This document shows positions 53,203-64,000 of a DNA stretch of 64,000 nt, in pieces (positions within the stretch are counted from its first letter, which is position 1; each line of letters opens with the position of its first letter). This stretch comes from Cephalotus follicularis (Eukaryota > Streptophyta > Magnoliopsida > Oxalidales > Cephalotaceae): positions 253,704-317,703 of the forward strand of contig BDDD01000056.1 of NCBI GenBank assembly GCA_001972305.1, written 5' to 3'. The translations under genes and the position numbers were made by a program. Under the pieces are notes generated by a model that worked only from the letters and a program-made list of their open reading frames with translations, searched no databases and was not told the origin of the DNA.

Positions 53203-55666
53203 TGTTGGAAAGGCTCTATGCGGAAAGATCCATTGGAACAATTTAGGGTTTAGGGTGACATTTTAAAATTTTACATTTTCTAAGTCTCCAATCATTGAGT
53301 CTTTCTAAAACCCTATGCCCATAATTGTCACAATTGGTCATGGGATCTCTAATGTAGCTTTCAATTGAACTATATAAACATTTCCAAGCATCTAGGGCAC
53401 GGGTTGGAGGTACGGGAATTCACTAACCCAACATATTCATTCAATTACAAGGACTAGGGTCACACACAAAACCCTAGTACCATAACCTCCTAAAACCGAA
53501 CCCTAGGAATACAAACCCTTAGGGTTTGCTAGGGTTTCCTCATGGAACACAAACCCTAGACCAAAACCTGAATCTCTCATGCCCACAAACACAAATTATG
53601 AATAAGGATGTTGAGATTCCATTACCTAAACTTCTACTCCTTCCTTGATGTGCTCCCTCTACCTTTGATCCAAGCCTTTTGTCTTCACAAAAGAGCTTCC
53701 TCTACCTCACGACAGCAACTTCTATGAAGGCATGAAGGTTACAAAGTGTTTACCTAAACTAGAGATCACTCAAAGTAAAGGTTGAATGCAAAGCACAAAC
53801 AACCTCCACCTAAAGTGATTATGGAGCGTGAAAGGAAGTTGTTTAGTTATTCTCTCTTCAAGAGCTTAAAGCTCAAGCCATGTCCTCCAATGGAAGACAT
53901 AGACATGGCAAGAAAAAGATAAAGAGAAGAGAGAAAAATAGAGAGCAAGTGACGGGTTCAACAAGAGAGAATGTGAGGGGTGTTAATTAAGACATGTGTA
54001 AAATATCTTTTACTTATGTTTTAAGTAAAAGACTTGACCAAGTCAAGTCTCCTTTTGCTTATCCTCCAAGCAAATAATTCATCACATTTTTCTCTCTTTT
54101 ATGCACCTCAAGGCCGGCCAAAACACAAGGAAAAATTCGGCCAAAGGCTTAACCCAAAAGTGTGTTAAACACACATTTGAAAAGTCCACATTAGTAGGCT
54201 TTCATATTTACATTTGGGCCATTTTGTAAACACATTGGGCCAACCATTTAAGGCATAAGTTCGGCCCAATTGGGATGGTGAATCCCTAGCCCAATATGCT
54301 TCTAAGCCTACAATCTCTCTCTCCTAACAAATGCCCAATGCACTCGTTATTGGAAACAAACAACCCTTTGCACGGAACATTCCATTATGGTGATACTTGA
54401 ACTCATTTCTAATGAAGTGATATGTTCAGCAAATAAAATACTCACTAGCAAAGTAACATCTCTCTTAGATGCTATCCTCTCACTAAATGACATGTTTCCC
54501 TCACACACAACCTGTTCCAAAATCAGGCGGGATCCGAAAGCCCGGTTGGATTTTCGTTACAATGATAAATTTTCTAGAACATCCCAAAGTACTGGTATGA
54601 CCATCATGATAGTCCTTGACTATCCTATAGCCCCGATGTGATCTCTAATCACCTCCAGATCCATGGACCGAAGTTTCATGTTTATCATCCGTTAGCCGGT
54701 TCCCCAGTGCTTTATCACTGTCATCGGTTTATGTGTCATGTATCCCTCATCATCTTGGCTTCGACCGCAGACTAGGGTTTGGATTAATGTCACCCCGGGT
54801 AAAACCACGATAACTATAATTCTATGAACCCATTGAGACTATCGGGAGACATTCCAGGAAACCACTTGTCCCACTCTCCCAAGTGCTCGGCCGAGACTTT
54901 AAGTCTTCAATGGTCACAAATGTTATAGAGCCTATAACCCATCAACACGGGTGTGACGATCCCATATTGCGCACTCGCCTATACATCTCGATGCAGCTCC
55001 CACAAGGACCAAAGACAACCCTTTTGCCAGCACGTGGCTAGTGTTGGGGAAGGCAGAAATCAAAGCAAGCAGTTACTACACAATGCAAGCCAGCCGCTCA
55101 GGTATAAGGACACAATGCAGGTCACGTATGGCCTACTAGTCACCTTTGACTATACACTACCGAGATAATAGGAATCCTATTAACAAAGGTGTTGACTCTC
55201 CAAATAGGGTTCCTATGTTGGGTTGGTTCAGTGACATGCATCATAGCACTCACCCCGCATCAGCTTTAGGGTAAACCCAAATGGCAATGAGATAATCCAT
55301 CCTCTTTTACCATTTGGAACAATCATAACACTACAAGTCTTTGCGATTCATCAATTGCCCTAATAAAGTGAACCTATGACTTGGAACTTTTGTCAGAAGG
55401 GAGTAAGGATCTCATTCTCATAACCTCTCAGGTACGAGATCCAACCCCTCGAGCGACAAGGCGCTATATGTGTATTCAGTTAACTTGGTGATCAACTTAT
55501 CCATAGTGACAATTTGGGATAATACATATAGCAAGTGCCAATTGTTACTGAATATGCACAATAGAACATGAATGGAACTAAGAATGTATGATTCAAGAGT
55601 GTATCATATGTTAATAACATATGGCTACAGCCTCCTCGTGGCTTGCAGGGACACCCTAATCTAACA
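53203..55666 (-). repeat. copia LTR (minus orientation)
   Basis: Starts TGTTGGAAAGG and ends ATCTAACA. On the minus strand it is preceded by the purine tract AAGTGGGAGA, typical for copia elements, so this is a 3' LTR. It shares phrases with the solo LTR at 56911-59137, such as 'cgcactcgc' and 'gtgaacctatgacttgg'. There is no coding. Confidence 0.72.
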
Positions 55667-55915
55667 ATCTCCCACTTGGCCCTTCAGCCACAAAGACCTA
55701 TAGCCCAAGCATACTGCACTCTCTTGCCTCTTAAGTACTGCTCATGGCATTGGTCAGTGGGTCTGCTAAGTTCGCTTCCACTGTGTGACTCTCTCTATGT
55801 GACATCTACCCTTGTGATGTCTCTTATATTTCCTCAATAACATCTCTTTCGAAACGCTACATTCATCTATGATCTCCACGATCAAATGATACCGTTGCTG
55901 TATATGTTTGGGTGG
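55667..55915 (-). pseudogene. pol: copia RNase H tail relic
   Basis: On the minus strand the sequence reads H-I-Q-Q-R-Y-H-L-I, then a decayed tail and the purine tract before the LTR. This is the usual end of a copia polyprotein. The rest of the element is missing. Confidence 0.6.
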
Positions 55916-55959
55916 TAATGAGACTCGATTCCATGCCTTGTGCAACAGCCCCCATCGTC

Positions 55960-56345
55960 GTCACAGTCACCATAACTGGAGGACATGTCTTAAGCTTCAA
56001 GCTCTTGAAGAGAGAAGAACAAAACAACTTCCTTTCACCCTCCATAATCACTTTAGGTGGAAGTTGTTTGTGCTTTGCATTCAACCTTTACTTGGAGTGA
56101 TCTCTAGTATAGGTAAACACTTTTTAGCCTTCATGCCTTCGTAGAAGTTGCTGCCATGGAGTAGAGGAAGCCCTTTTGTGAAGACAAAAGGCTTGGATCA
56201 AAGGTAAAGGGAGCATTTGAAGGAAGTAGTAGAAGACTTAGGTAATGGTTCCTTATCTTCTATTTTCTTCTTTGTTTTGTGGGCTGAAGATTTCGAGTTT
56301 TGGGCTAGGGTTTCTAACCTTAGTCGAACCCTAAAGTTTCTTTGA
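55960..56345 (+). repeat. inverted LTR fragment
   Basis: This segment is the reverse complement of roughly 53500-53905 inside the neighbouring LTR, with scattered differences. The two arms are about 2 kb apart and could form a long hairpin. Confidence 0.78.
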
Positions 56346-56565
56346 GGAAATTGCATATGCATCACTTAGATACAGCACCCAGGTGCTGCATTTTCCAGAT
56401 GAAGCACCTGGGTGGTGCTGCATCTGCATCACCCAGATGCAGCTCCTAGGTGCTTCATCTGCATCACATGGGTGCTTCATCTACATCACCTGGGTGCTTC
56501 ATCTGTGTGCTTCATCTGCCCACATGCAGTACCTGAGGGCTGCAAATGCAGCACCTAGGTGTTGC
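56346..56565. repeat. degenerate minisatellite of about 24 bp
   Basis: Repeats of a unit like CACCTGGGTGCTTCATCTGC with small palindromes (GCACCCAGGTGC). Similar units occur at 53160-53202, on the other side of the copia remnant. Confidence 0.75.
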
Positions 56566-56709
56566 AGTAAAACCACAACTATCTCTCCTACCATTACCTC
56601 TTCCAGTTCCACCATCACTTGTAGTAGCAGCAAAACCACAACTATCACTCCTGCCATTACCTCTTCCAGTTCCAACATCACTTGTAGTAGCAGCATCTCC
56701 ATCTCTCAT
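56500..56709 (-). pseudogene. MULE Gly/Arg-rich tail with a 63-bp tandem repeat
   Basis: A 63-bp unit (21 codons) is repeated at about 56569 and 56632 and reads T-T-S-D-x-G-T-G-R-G-N-G-R on the minus strand. It follows the zinc-knuckle exon after a likely 70-bp intron. It probably encodes the disordered basic tail of the MULE transposase. Confidence 0.5.
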
Positions 56710-56779
56710 CTTTCACTACAATAACATCATTTTGATTGCATTAGATATAATACATGAAAAAAAAATTAAATGTATATAT

Positions 56780-56910
56780 TAATAGGTTGTAGTACCTTTT
56801 GTGAACTCCTGTCATTAACAGGAGCGCGTTGACATCCTTTCCTATTATGACCAAAATGTTTGCAGATCGAGCACCTAACAATGCTCGACCTCCTCCTCGG
56901 AGTAGGTTCA
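56780..56910 (-). pseudogene. MULE zinc knuckle exon
   Basis: The minus strand reads P-R-R-R-S-S-I-V-R then C-S-I-C-K-H-F-G-H-N-R-K-G-C, a complete CX2CX4HX4C knuckle typical of the C-terminus of MuDR-type transposases. A GT donor follows (AAG/GTACTA). It is the continuation of the frame at 59138, split by the solo LTR. Confidence 0.82.
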
Positions 56911-59137
56911 TGTTGGGAATGGTACACCATACCACTCACCCGGATTCAGACCAAGGGTGTTAGAGTGTAGAACAAAAATTTTCTAAATATAAAGCAGCGG
57001 AAGATAACACCTTAACACCATAAAACAAGGTCCAAAAATAGGGAATCCACAGGCAAAGGATCACCACATCATAAAACATAAATGAATTGGTATAACCAAT
57101 ACATGCAAAGGTGATACGCAAACATGGCAACAAAGAGGGTGGCAAGGAGTTCATACCGTTCGGTGATGGCTCCTTCGTCTTTGCCACTTCAAGCTTGTGA
57201 AGACTCCCTTTATGTACTCCTCCAAGTCCAACTCCTACTGCTCCAAGCGATAGGTTTCATAGGACAACAACAAAACAATGAAGAATAGCAGCCTGCGTAT
57301 ACTCTCTATCTCTCTCAAAGCTCACAAAGAGAAGATTGGGATTGACTAATAATGTCAATAGCAATCCACCCTAGATAAGCAACAAACTTGGTGAAGAAAT
57401 CAGTGAAAGGATTAGCCCAGTGAGTGTGTCCCTTGCCCAGCAATATTTTCAGACTCTCAAGTCTTTCTCCTCACACTTTCTCACAAAGACCACCCCGTGT
57501 TTTTATGCCAGCCCGTTTCTTTCTCTCTCTTGTGCTTGTTCCCACTACCCCACTCATGCACACATATTGGATCATGGTGCTACCTCTAAGGAAGCATGTA
57601 TCCATGATCCCAATGTGCGTCCTTCAACTTTCTAAGACTTGGAAACCACTGGGAGTGGAAGAGAGATCATGCGCGTATAGTGCGCCTACATCAGGCACCC
57701 ACGTAGCCGCTCTAAGCGTCGACGCTTTTCCAAAAGCGCTGACGCTTAGACGGCTAAGCATCGACGCCTTACCAAAAGCATTGACGCTTAGATGGGGTTT
57801 AAGCATCGACGCTTTTCCAAAAAGCGTCGACGCTTTGAAGGCTGATCGATAATATTTGAGTCCAACTCATATTCCTTTCGAATATTGATTAAGTAAGATC
57901 AAACAAAAATGTCTCCATAAATTGTAAGATCCACCTAATCGATATTTGATATTATAAATTTCACTAAGATTTAATATGTCTAACATATTTATGAAGAAGT
58001 CATTATTCGGCAAGGACCCTTTAAAATATCGGTTATAATAAGTGGTGTTTGTAAATTACCGAAATGCCCCTAGGGTTCGGTTAAGCCATTCTAAATAGTC
58101 CCGACCTATTTAAATGCTCCCAGAATAATATCCAATATTATGCAGATAAAAAAAAATTAATCTAATTAATTTTCCCATAATTTATTGCACACCGCCATAA
58201 CGCTAGATTTTCTAAGTCGTCGGTTCGCGTGTACTATAATCCTTTGTCATACTTGGCCCCGATTGAGGTCTAGGGTAAGAATACATGTCAACCCTAGATA
58301 ATACCTCAATGCCTAAAATATCTGATTATTACTAGGACCTTTAGTCGACTCTCCAGAAATCTAATTTCCAGTCCACCTCAACCTTGACCAAGGATTTCAT
58401 AAGTCCAAAGTACAATCAGACCATAATAGGGCCGATCACCTTCGCTTAGGTGTGACAATCCCTTATTACGCACTCGCTTATATTCGTATAGATTCGATCA
58501 TACCCAAAGACCACCCGATTGCCAGCCCTGCGCAAGAACTGGGTAAGGTGGAGATCAAAGCATAACCGTCTCCATACAATATAGAGCAGTCACTCAAGTC
58601 TAAGGATCAGACGAGTTAGAGAACTCGCTAAGTGACTAACACTTATATACAACCGCAACAAGTACGAGTCACTACTGGCACGAGAATAGCGACTATCTAA
58701 ATAGTATCTCCTAGGCGGGTCCAGTTCAGTATACATGCTCCTAGTGCGCACCCCGTATTTGCCCTAGTGTCCCAACACAGATGGTAGTGAGAGAATCCAT
58801 CCTCTAATTCCAAAAGCAGACAACATACGCGCAAGTCTATCCGATTCACTAATGCCCACAAAGTGAACCTATGACTTGGAACTTATTCGACATAAGGAAT
58901 AAGGTAGCCAATCTCATTGCCTCCATGCTTGGAATCTAACCTTATGTCAGGGCATCACAAGCGTAAGTAGATTTATAATAACTACTTCGATTATATGATA
59001 AAATACAAGTGATATTGCCGTATAAAATTATAAACAAAGTAGCACGTATTATATATCAGGAATAAGACTGTTTATAAACATGGATAGATGCAATATTAAA
59101 ACCCATCCAATGGCTTGTCGGGTCATCCTATCTAACA
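56911..59137 (-). mobile_element. solo LTR inserted in the MULE transposase (2.2 kb)
   Basis: Begins TGTTGGGAATGG, ends ATCTAACA, and has the perfect 5-bp duplication gttca (56906-56910 and 59138-59142). It is non-coding. It shares segments and end sequences with the copia LTR at 53203-55666. A cluster of AAGCGTCGACGC/AAGCATCGACGC motifs lies at 57713-57837. Confidence 0.9.
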
Positions 59138-59961
59138 GTTCACTCTTCTCCTACTGCTTCTTGGTCTACTAGCTAGCCTCTTAAACGGTGGAGGTTACAG
59201 CTTCTCAATGTCATTATGGGCATCCAGATCAGCTTTAGGCAAAGGGTGGATGACTCTTTCATAAGTCTTCAGATAACTCTTTATGCTAAAGTACTCATCA
59301 CACAAGTCTTCAAATTTGCCCCTTGTTCTTGGTACACATGCCACTACATGCCTGCAAGATAACCCACTAATGCTCCATTCTTGACAGCTACAATATTTGT
59401 CTCTAAATTTCACATCATATTGTTTACCATTCTCCATTACTTGAAACTCTTCTAAGCTATCCGGGGCAAGCAAACAATATCTTTCATCCTTGACTGCTTT
59501 TGATAGCCTTTTCTGTGCATATGGTGTGACTTTGATGCCTTTCCTTTCCCAGCTACGTCCTTTAGCATATCTCTTTTTAATCCTTGTCATAATCTTCATC
59601 CTGATATTGTTGATCATAGTTTGGATAGGTTGGTCTCTCACTCTTCCTATCCACTGATTGAATGACGCACTCATGTTATTAGTGATATGATCAGATTTAG
59701 CATAAGGATGGAACAAGTGTCTGCACCTATAGGAATGTGGTTGCTCCATTATGTAATTGTATGCATCTTCTGAATTAGTCTTCATTTCATCTATGGCATT
59801 CCGCCACTACCACTCAGTGTATACTCTCATACAATTCAAAAAGTTCAACCTCAATAGCATACTAGAGAATTTACCCTTAAAATTGGCATACATATGCCTA
59901 GCACAAAACCTGTGCTTAGCTAGGGGAAAAATGGCATGCACAACATCCACTAAGCCCTACA
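59138..59961 (-). pseudogene. MULE (MuDR-type) transposase, C-terminal half with SWIM finger
   Basis: On the minus strand, from the cut at 59961: K-H-R-F-C-A-R-H-M-Y-A-N-F (end of the catalytic fold), then a stop where Trp is expected near 59805. The 196-codon frame 59785-59195 carries the SWIM zinc finger C-S-C-Q-E-W-S-I-S-G-L-S-C-R-H near 59350-59400 and Y-L-K-T-Y. Beyond a TAA at 59195 it continues with P-P-P-F-K-R. MULE transposases cut and paste the element; this copy is broken by insertions at both sides. Confidence 0.9.
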
Positions 59962-62670
59962 TGTGATGACCCGTTCCTCAGGATAGCCACCTCGAACGAA
60001 TCGCCCATCAGGAAGGAGCAATTTCCCATCTCCTCTAAGCTAAAGCAGCGCCCAACAACGCCAAAACTCATGGCAGGGAAGAAACAAAGAAGGAAATGAC
60101 AAAACGGTAAATAAGCCCTACATTTAAAACCATTTTAAAACACACCGTTTAACTAAAGGGACATAACAACACTGCCCAAACGCACCGTTCCACTAAAGGA
60201 ACATAACAGCCACTGCCCAAACGCACCGTTCCACTAAAGGAACGTGCCAGGGGAGGAAGCCAGGGCAGAGAACGCAACACTACGTCTCGCCAGGGGTCCC
60301 GAACAGGGGATGCCAACATCACACAACACAAAATGACAAACACAAGCCAGGCCTGCACCTCACCCTAAGGCATTCCTTCCCCGGACGAGCCGTCCTCGGG
60401 CATGTCCTTATTCGACGACTGACCACGGACATGTCCTCCTCGGGCATGCCTCCCCGGGCATGCCTCCCCGGGCATGTCCTCCTCGGGCATGTCCTCCTCG
60501 GACAACACGTTCTCCTCGGACGTCTCCTCGGACAACATGTTCTCCTCGGACAGAACCGACGACATAAGCCAAACCACAACATAAACCATCCCAGCACTAA
60601 CCCTGAGGTCAGGACACAAGCCCCACAGGTTGACCCCCGCCCCAAGGAGATCCCCCGACCTGCTCGACCTCGGGTAACATTCTCGATAAACAACAGAAGA
60701 ACGTAACATAACGTTTCAAGTAAAAACACAAAATCTCATCATAAATCACAACAAATCATCATAAGAACACATTATATCATCATTTCAAAAGAATATATAT
60801 CTGTTCACAAAAACATCATCCCCTGTTCACAAGCCAGGGACCAATACAAAAGAATAACATATCCTCCCCAGGCCGGGGACCACACAACAAAAGAATACAA
60901 CCCATATGCCCCCAAGAATGCATGCAATGAAGAGCCCGTGAAGCCGACAGCTCTGCTTATCCTCCGCAGACTACCTTATCAACCCAAGGGATTGCCCTGG
61001 CAGCCACCGCTGCTTCCTCTGCAAAACAACTGGGAGGGGATTAGTCCAAATGACTAGTGAGCAAGAACAAGCATTCTCCAGAGCATCCACAACCACTGGA
61101 CACACAAGGAAAAGAAAAATATAAAATCAAGCCCCACTGGGCAAAACAGAACAAGTCAGGGGATAAACAAAGGAACACAAACTCAACAATATCACAAGGC
61201 TCCACTCCTCGGAGTCTACCAATGGAAAAGAGAGTCAACATCAAAAAGTAGAGGATTCCAACAAAAGATAGCATCACAAATAAAACAACTGTGCCAAAAA
61301 TAAACAAGAGAAGAGGAACAACACAACAATATCCCGTGGTCAGCCGCCATACCAGGCAAAACATACACATCAACCGCCATACCAGGCAAACACACACATC
61401 TATCCAGGCCTCGCCTACTAGAATCTATCTGGACCTCGTCCGCTAATATCTATCCGGCCATTGCCCGCTGTCCACCACAGTATCCGTGGTCTGCCGCCAT
61501 ACCAGGCCAAACACATACACACACACCACCTATCCGGGCCTTGCCCGCTAGAATCTATCCGGGCCTCGTCCGCTAGTATCTATCCGGGCCTTGCCCGCTA
61601 GTATCTATCCGGGCCTTGCCAGCTAACCTCGGCCACATGGAAAGGAACGGAGAACTCCCCTGCACTCAAACGCAGCATACCATCATAGACAATAGTACAC
61701 CGCAGATCCAGGTATGGAACCCGGGGGCAGTTCCCCAAAGCATCCCATCATAGACAATGAGAATACAAAGGAGAGTTGATTCTCGAACGTACCCTTTACC
61801 ACCGACCGAATTCATGCATCCCGTCCACACATCCCAGTGCATCCCACATCTTAGAGGAACCGAAAACAAAAGGAGAGATCATCTGACACAAACAACAACC
61901 GTCAGAGGAACAACATACATTCAACCCAAGAACCATCCGAGCTCTCAAGCTCTACCAAGAATAGGATAATAACATAAACAAGGGTAGCAGGGATCCAAAT
62001 CCCACAAAAATGTTTAACCAGAGGGATCCAAATCCCACAAAAACGTTTAACCAGAGGGCAACAACAGGCACACGAAATATCAAGTAAAAGAAAGAAGAGA
62101 ATGTCCCACTCACAAATCGACTCAAGCTACCGTAGACCAACCCGAAGATGCTCAGTCAAAGCAACATGTTCCTCGTTTGCAAACTAACACATATCAAATC
62201 ATGAAGAAGACATAACACATGCATGAACAGAAAACACAACCAACCAAACCAGGCTATCATCCTCCTCCTTGATCCCAGAGCAACGTGCCACCACACAACA
62301 CAAACCAGGGAAGAGGAGAGCTCACCTTCACAACTCAAAAGCAAAGAGAGCAACAAAAACGCTCACGGAAGAGGGGAAAGAAGAAGAAGAAGAAGAAACC
62401 AGCTCTCTCTCACTTCTCGCTCTCAAAGCCGAACTCCACTTACCAAAAAAGCACTGCCAGCCCACTTACCACTTCCACAATTCTTATCCCAATGCAAGCT
62501 TGGGTACAACAAGCTTCCTCAAGAAGCTAACCATTAAATCAATATAATAACCCCAAACCATCCTGGTCCACATGTTTTAAAATAACTTACCACAATTCCA
62601 CTTAAGTCCTTTCCATGTGCCAAATAAGGCCTTAAGATAAAATCCTCTAAAACAGGTACGGGGTATTACA
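59962..62670 (-). repeat. 3' LTR of a gag-only gypsy-type element (2.7 kb)
   Basis: Begins TGTGATGACCC and ends GGGTATTACA. On the minus strand it follows the purine tract AAGGTGGGGAGGA, so it is the 3' LTR of the element whose gag lies to its right. The family is that of the solo LTR at 1678-4394. It holds short GC-rich tandem repeats (a GGGCATGTCCTCCTC-type unit near 60400-60560; a TATCCGGGCCTTGCCCGCTAG-type unit at 61400-61620). It was inserted in the MULE transposase; the other side of the insertion is outside the window. Confidence 0.88.
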
Positions 62671-62683
62671 TCCTCCCCACCTT
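62671..62683 (-). promoter_or_regulatory. polypurine tract of the gag-only element
   Basis: The minus strand reads AAGGTGGGGAGGA directly before the LTR start TGTAATACC. Confidence 0.85.
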
Positions 62684-62703
62684 AGAAATTTTGACCCCAA
62701 AAT

Positions 62704-64000
62704 TTAAAACACAGGTGGAACATGATTTGAAGAAACAAACTTACCTTCATCCTCAGCAGCAGTGGTAAGGCCTGTACCCGTCTTCAAATTGTACACCCTT
62801 GCAGTGGCCATAGGTCTTCCAGGTGGTCTACTGCTACCAGCTTCCAAACCAGAGGCTTGCCTAGCAGCCAGTCCACTACCTTGTGCTCCCAACTAATTGG
62901 TCCTATGCGCTGGTTCTCTGGCCGTCGACTGTACATCCGAGGATGCAAATCCTTGTGTCCCCGTTGCACCCTGCAACCTCAACGGACATCGATTCCTCAA
63001 ATGCCCGATCTGACCACAGTGGTAACAAGAACGTGTCTCCACTCCACACTCACCAACATGGTGTCGACCACACTGCTGACAACGTGAGGGTGACGAAAAA
63101 GTCGCTGCACTCTCTATCTCAGGAGCTCCATGAGAAAAACTAGGGACCGGAGCCTGAGTCCGCTGCTGGGGTGATCCTCCCCAAGTCCCCTTACCAACTG
63201 GTCCACTGACAGACGAGGCCCCCTTCGTCCTCTGATTCTTGGAGGAACTCTCCTCCACTTCAAGATTCAAAGACCGTTTCTGTCCTCGGTCATGTCTACT
63301 CCTTTGCTCATTTACGCTTAGCTCAACCCTCATGGCCGACTCCACTAGATTACCAAAAACATTCCACTCAATGGTTGCTACAGAATGCCATATCTCCGGC
63401 CTTAAGCCGTCCAAAAACCTCTGACATCTCTCCTTCTGGTCAGCCACCAATGTAGGAGCATAATGAGACAACTCCAAAAACTTATGCTCATACTGTGCCA
63501 CCGACATATAGCCCTGATACAAACGCAAGAACTCCTTCCTCCTCTCCTGGACATAGGTACGAGGAAGAAAATGCTGACGGAACTCCTTCTTGAACAAAGC
63601 CCAGATGATCTCCAGGGGATCCTCAAACCTAGCGCTCAAAGCTTCCCACCAACGCAAGGCTCCTTGCTCCAACAAAAAGGATGCATTACCTACCCGCTGG
63701 TCCATGGATATATCAATTCTTTCAAATATCCTTTCCAAACTATTTAACCAAGTCTCTGCATCAGCGGGGTTCCCAGATCCTTCAAAAACAATCCCTCCAA
63801 GGCGCTGCATACGCTTAAGTGGCAAAGGTTGAGGTCTAACTGCCCCAACGGTTTGAGCCCAAACGGTAAAAGCCTATAACAGCTCAGGCTTACTTCCCGC
63901 AACAACCGGAGGAGGTACTTGAGCAGTAAACTGCCCAGCATGATCCTCGACCTCAGCCGGCCTGCTTTCCCTGGCCTCAACTCCAGGATTTGCCTCCACG
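62704..64000 (-). CDS. gag: gag of a large-LTR, gag-only element (partial, two TAG breaks)
   Basis: The minus-strand frame enters from the window edge. It is interrupted by TAG at 63876-63874, open for 310 codons (63825-62893), stopped by TAG at 62895-62893 and then open to 62704. It has the gypsy gag fold (F-E-G-S-G-N-P-A-D-A-E-T-W-L, A-L-R-W-W-E-A-L, V-A-Q-Y-E-H-K-F-L-E-L-S) and an intact zinc knuckle C-Y-H-C-G-Q-I-G-H-L-R-N-R-C near 63020. Instead of protease and pol, the stop at 62704 is followed within 35 bp by the polypurine tract and 3' LTR. Such gag-only elements (TR-GAG type) depend on partner elements for replication. It is the least decayed gag in the window. The 5' part and 5' LTR are beyond the edge. 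Confidence 0.85.

Larger units (their letters stand above)
52393..59961 (-). mobile_element. MULE (Mutator-like) transposon, broken by LTR-element insertions
   Basis: Transposase parts on the minus strand are at 59961-59138 and 56910-56780, with probable later exons at 56709-56500 and 53202-52933. They are separated by a solo LTR (56911-59137) and a copia remnant (about 53203-56345). Its 5' side is cut at 59961 by a gag-only LTR element and lies outside the window. A candidate left terminal repeat is the sequence starting GGATAAAATAC near 52393, of the kind seen at MULE ends, but I cannot see its partner. Confidence 0.65.

Noticed and set aside
60319..60729. Arg/Cys-rich ORFs on both strands
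   Set aside because: Products of short GC-rich tandem repeats in the 3' LTR of the gag-only element.

Overview
The window is nuclear DNA of a flowering plant, most likely a eudicot. It has AT-rich spacers, spliced genes, and dense LTR retrotransposons, hAT and MULE elements. About three quarters is transposable-element sequence, nested up to three levels deep. No bacterial, organellar, rRNA, tRNA or CRISPR feature was seen.

The one host gene I can support is a cyclin-J18-like gene on the minus strand. Its first eight coding exons lie at 50032..48430. The ninth and last lies at 9807..9719, so intron 8 is about 38.6 kb and holds most of the window. The nine exons join in phase to 711 nt (236 codons plus a stop). 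One is an 18-nt microexon. The C-terminal exon was found by matching splice phase and the expected end of the protein family, not as a long ORF.

Layout from left to right. 1-1677 and 4395-5084: unassigned AT-rich DNA split by a 2.7-kb solo LTR (1678-4394, TSD aagaa). 5085-9490: a copia-type element that has gag and protease but no integrase or reverse transcriptase; its gag is tandemly triplicated in exact 678-bp units. 9491-9807: gene 3' region and last exon. 9808-48429: the giant intron. Inside it are a 5.9-kb hAT (11779-17699, perfect 8-bp TSD) with a decayed transposase and a second, unrelated ORF; a copia relic (18841-28309) split by a gypsy (19775-26155, TSD ctttt); a Tat/Ogre-like LTR and primer-binding-site relic near 29.6-29.9 kb; a gypsy gag relic split by a full-length 11.0-kb Tekay-like chromovirus (31513-42514, TSD atacc). 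That chromovirus itself carries a small solo LTR (37148-37618, TSD taaaa) and a 677-bp non-autonomous hAT (38157-38833, TSD cctctgcg). The intron ends with a second pol-less copia of the same family (43593-46665), a tandem duplication of its 3' end (to about 47890), and a foldback element beside the exon 8 donor.

Right of the gene: a solo LTR with palindromic repeats (50995-51896), then a MULE on the minus strand (about 52.4-60 kb) broken by at least three LTR-element insertions. The last of these, from 59962 to beyond the window, is a gag-only long-terminal-repeat element.

Three things stand out: the 38.6-kb intron in an otherwise compact gene with intact splice phases; dense arrays of a GCGTCAACGC/GCGTCGACGC-type motif in three unrelated element families; and two families of elements that keep gag but have lost pol.
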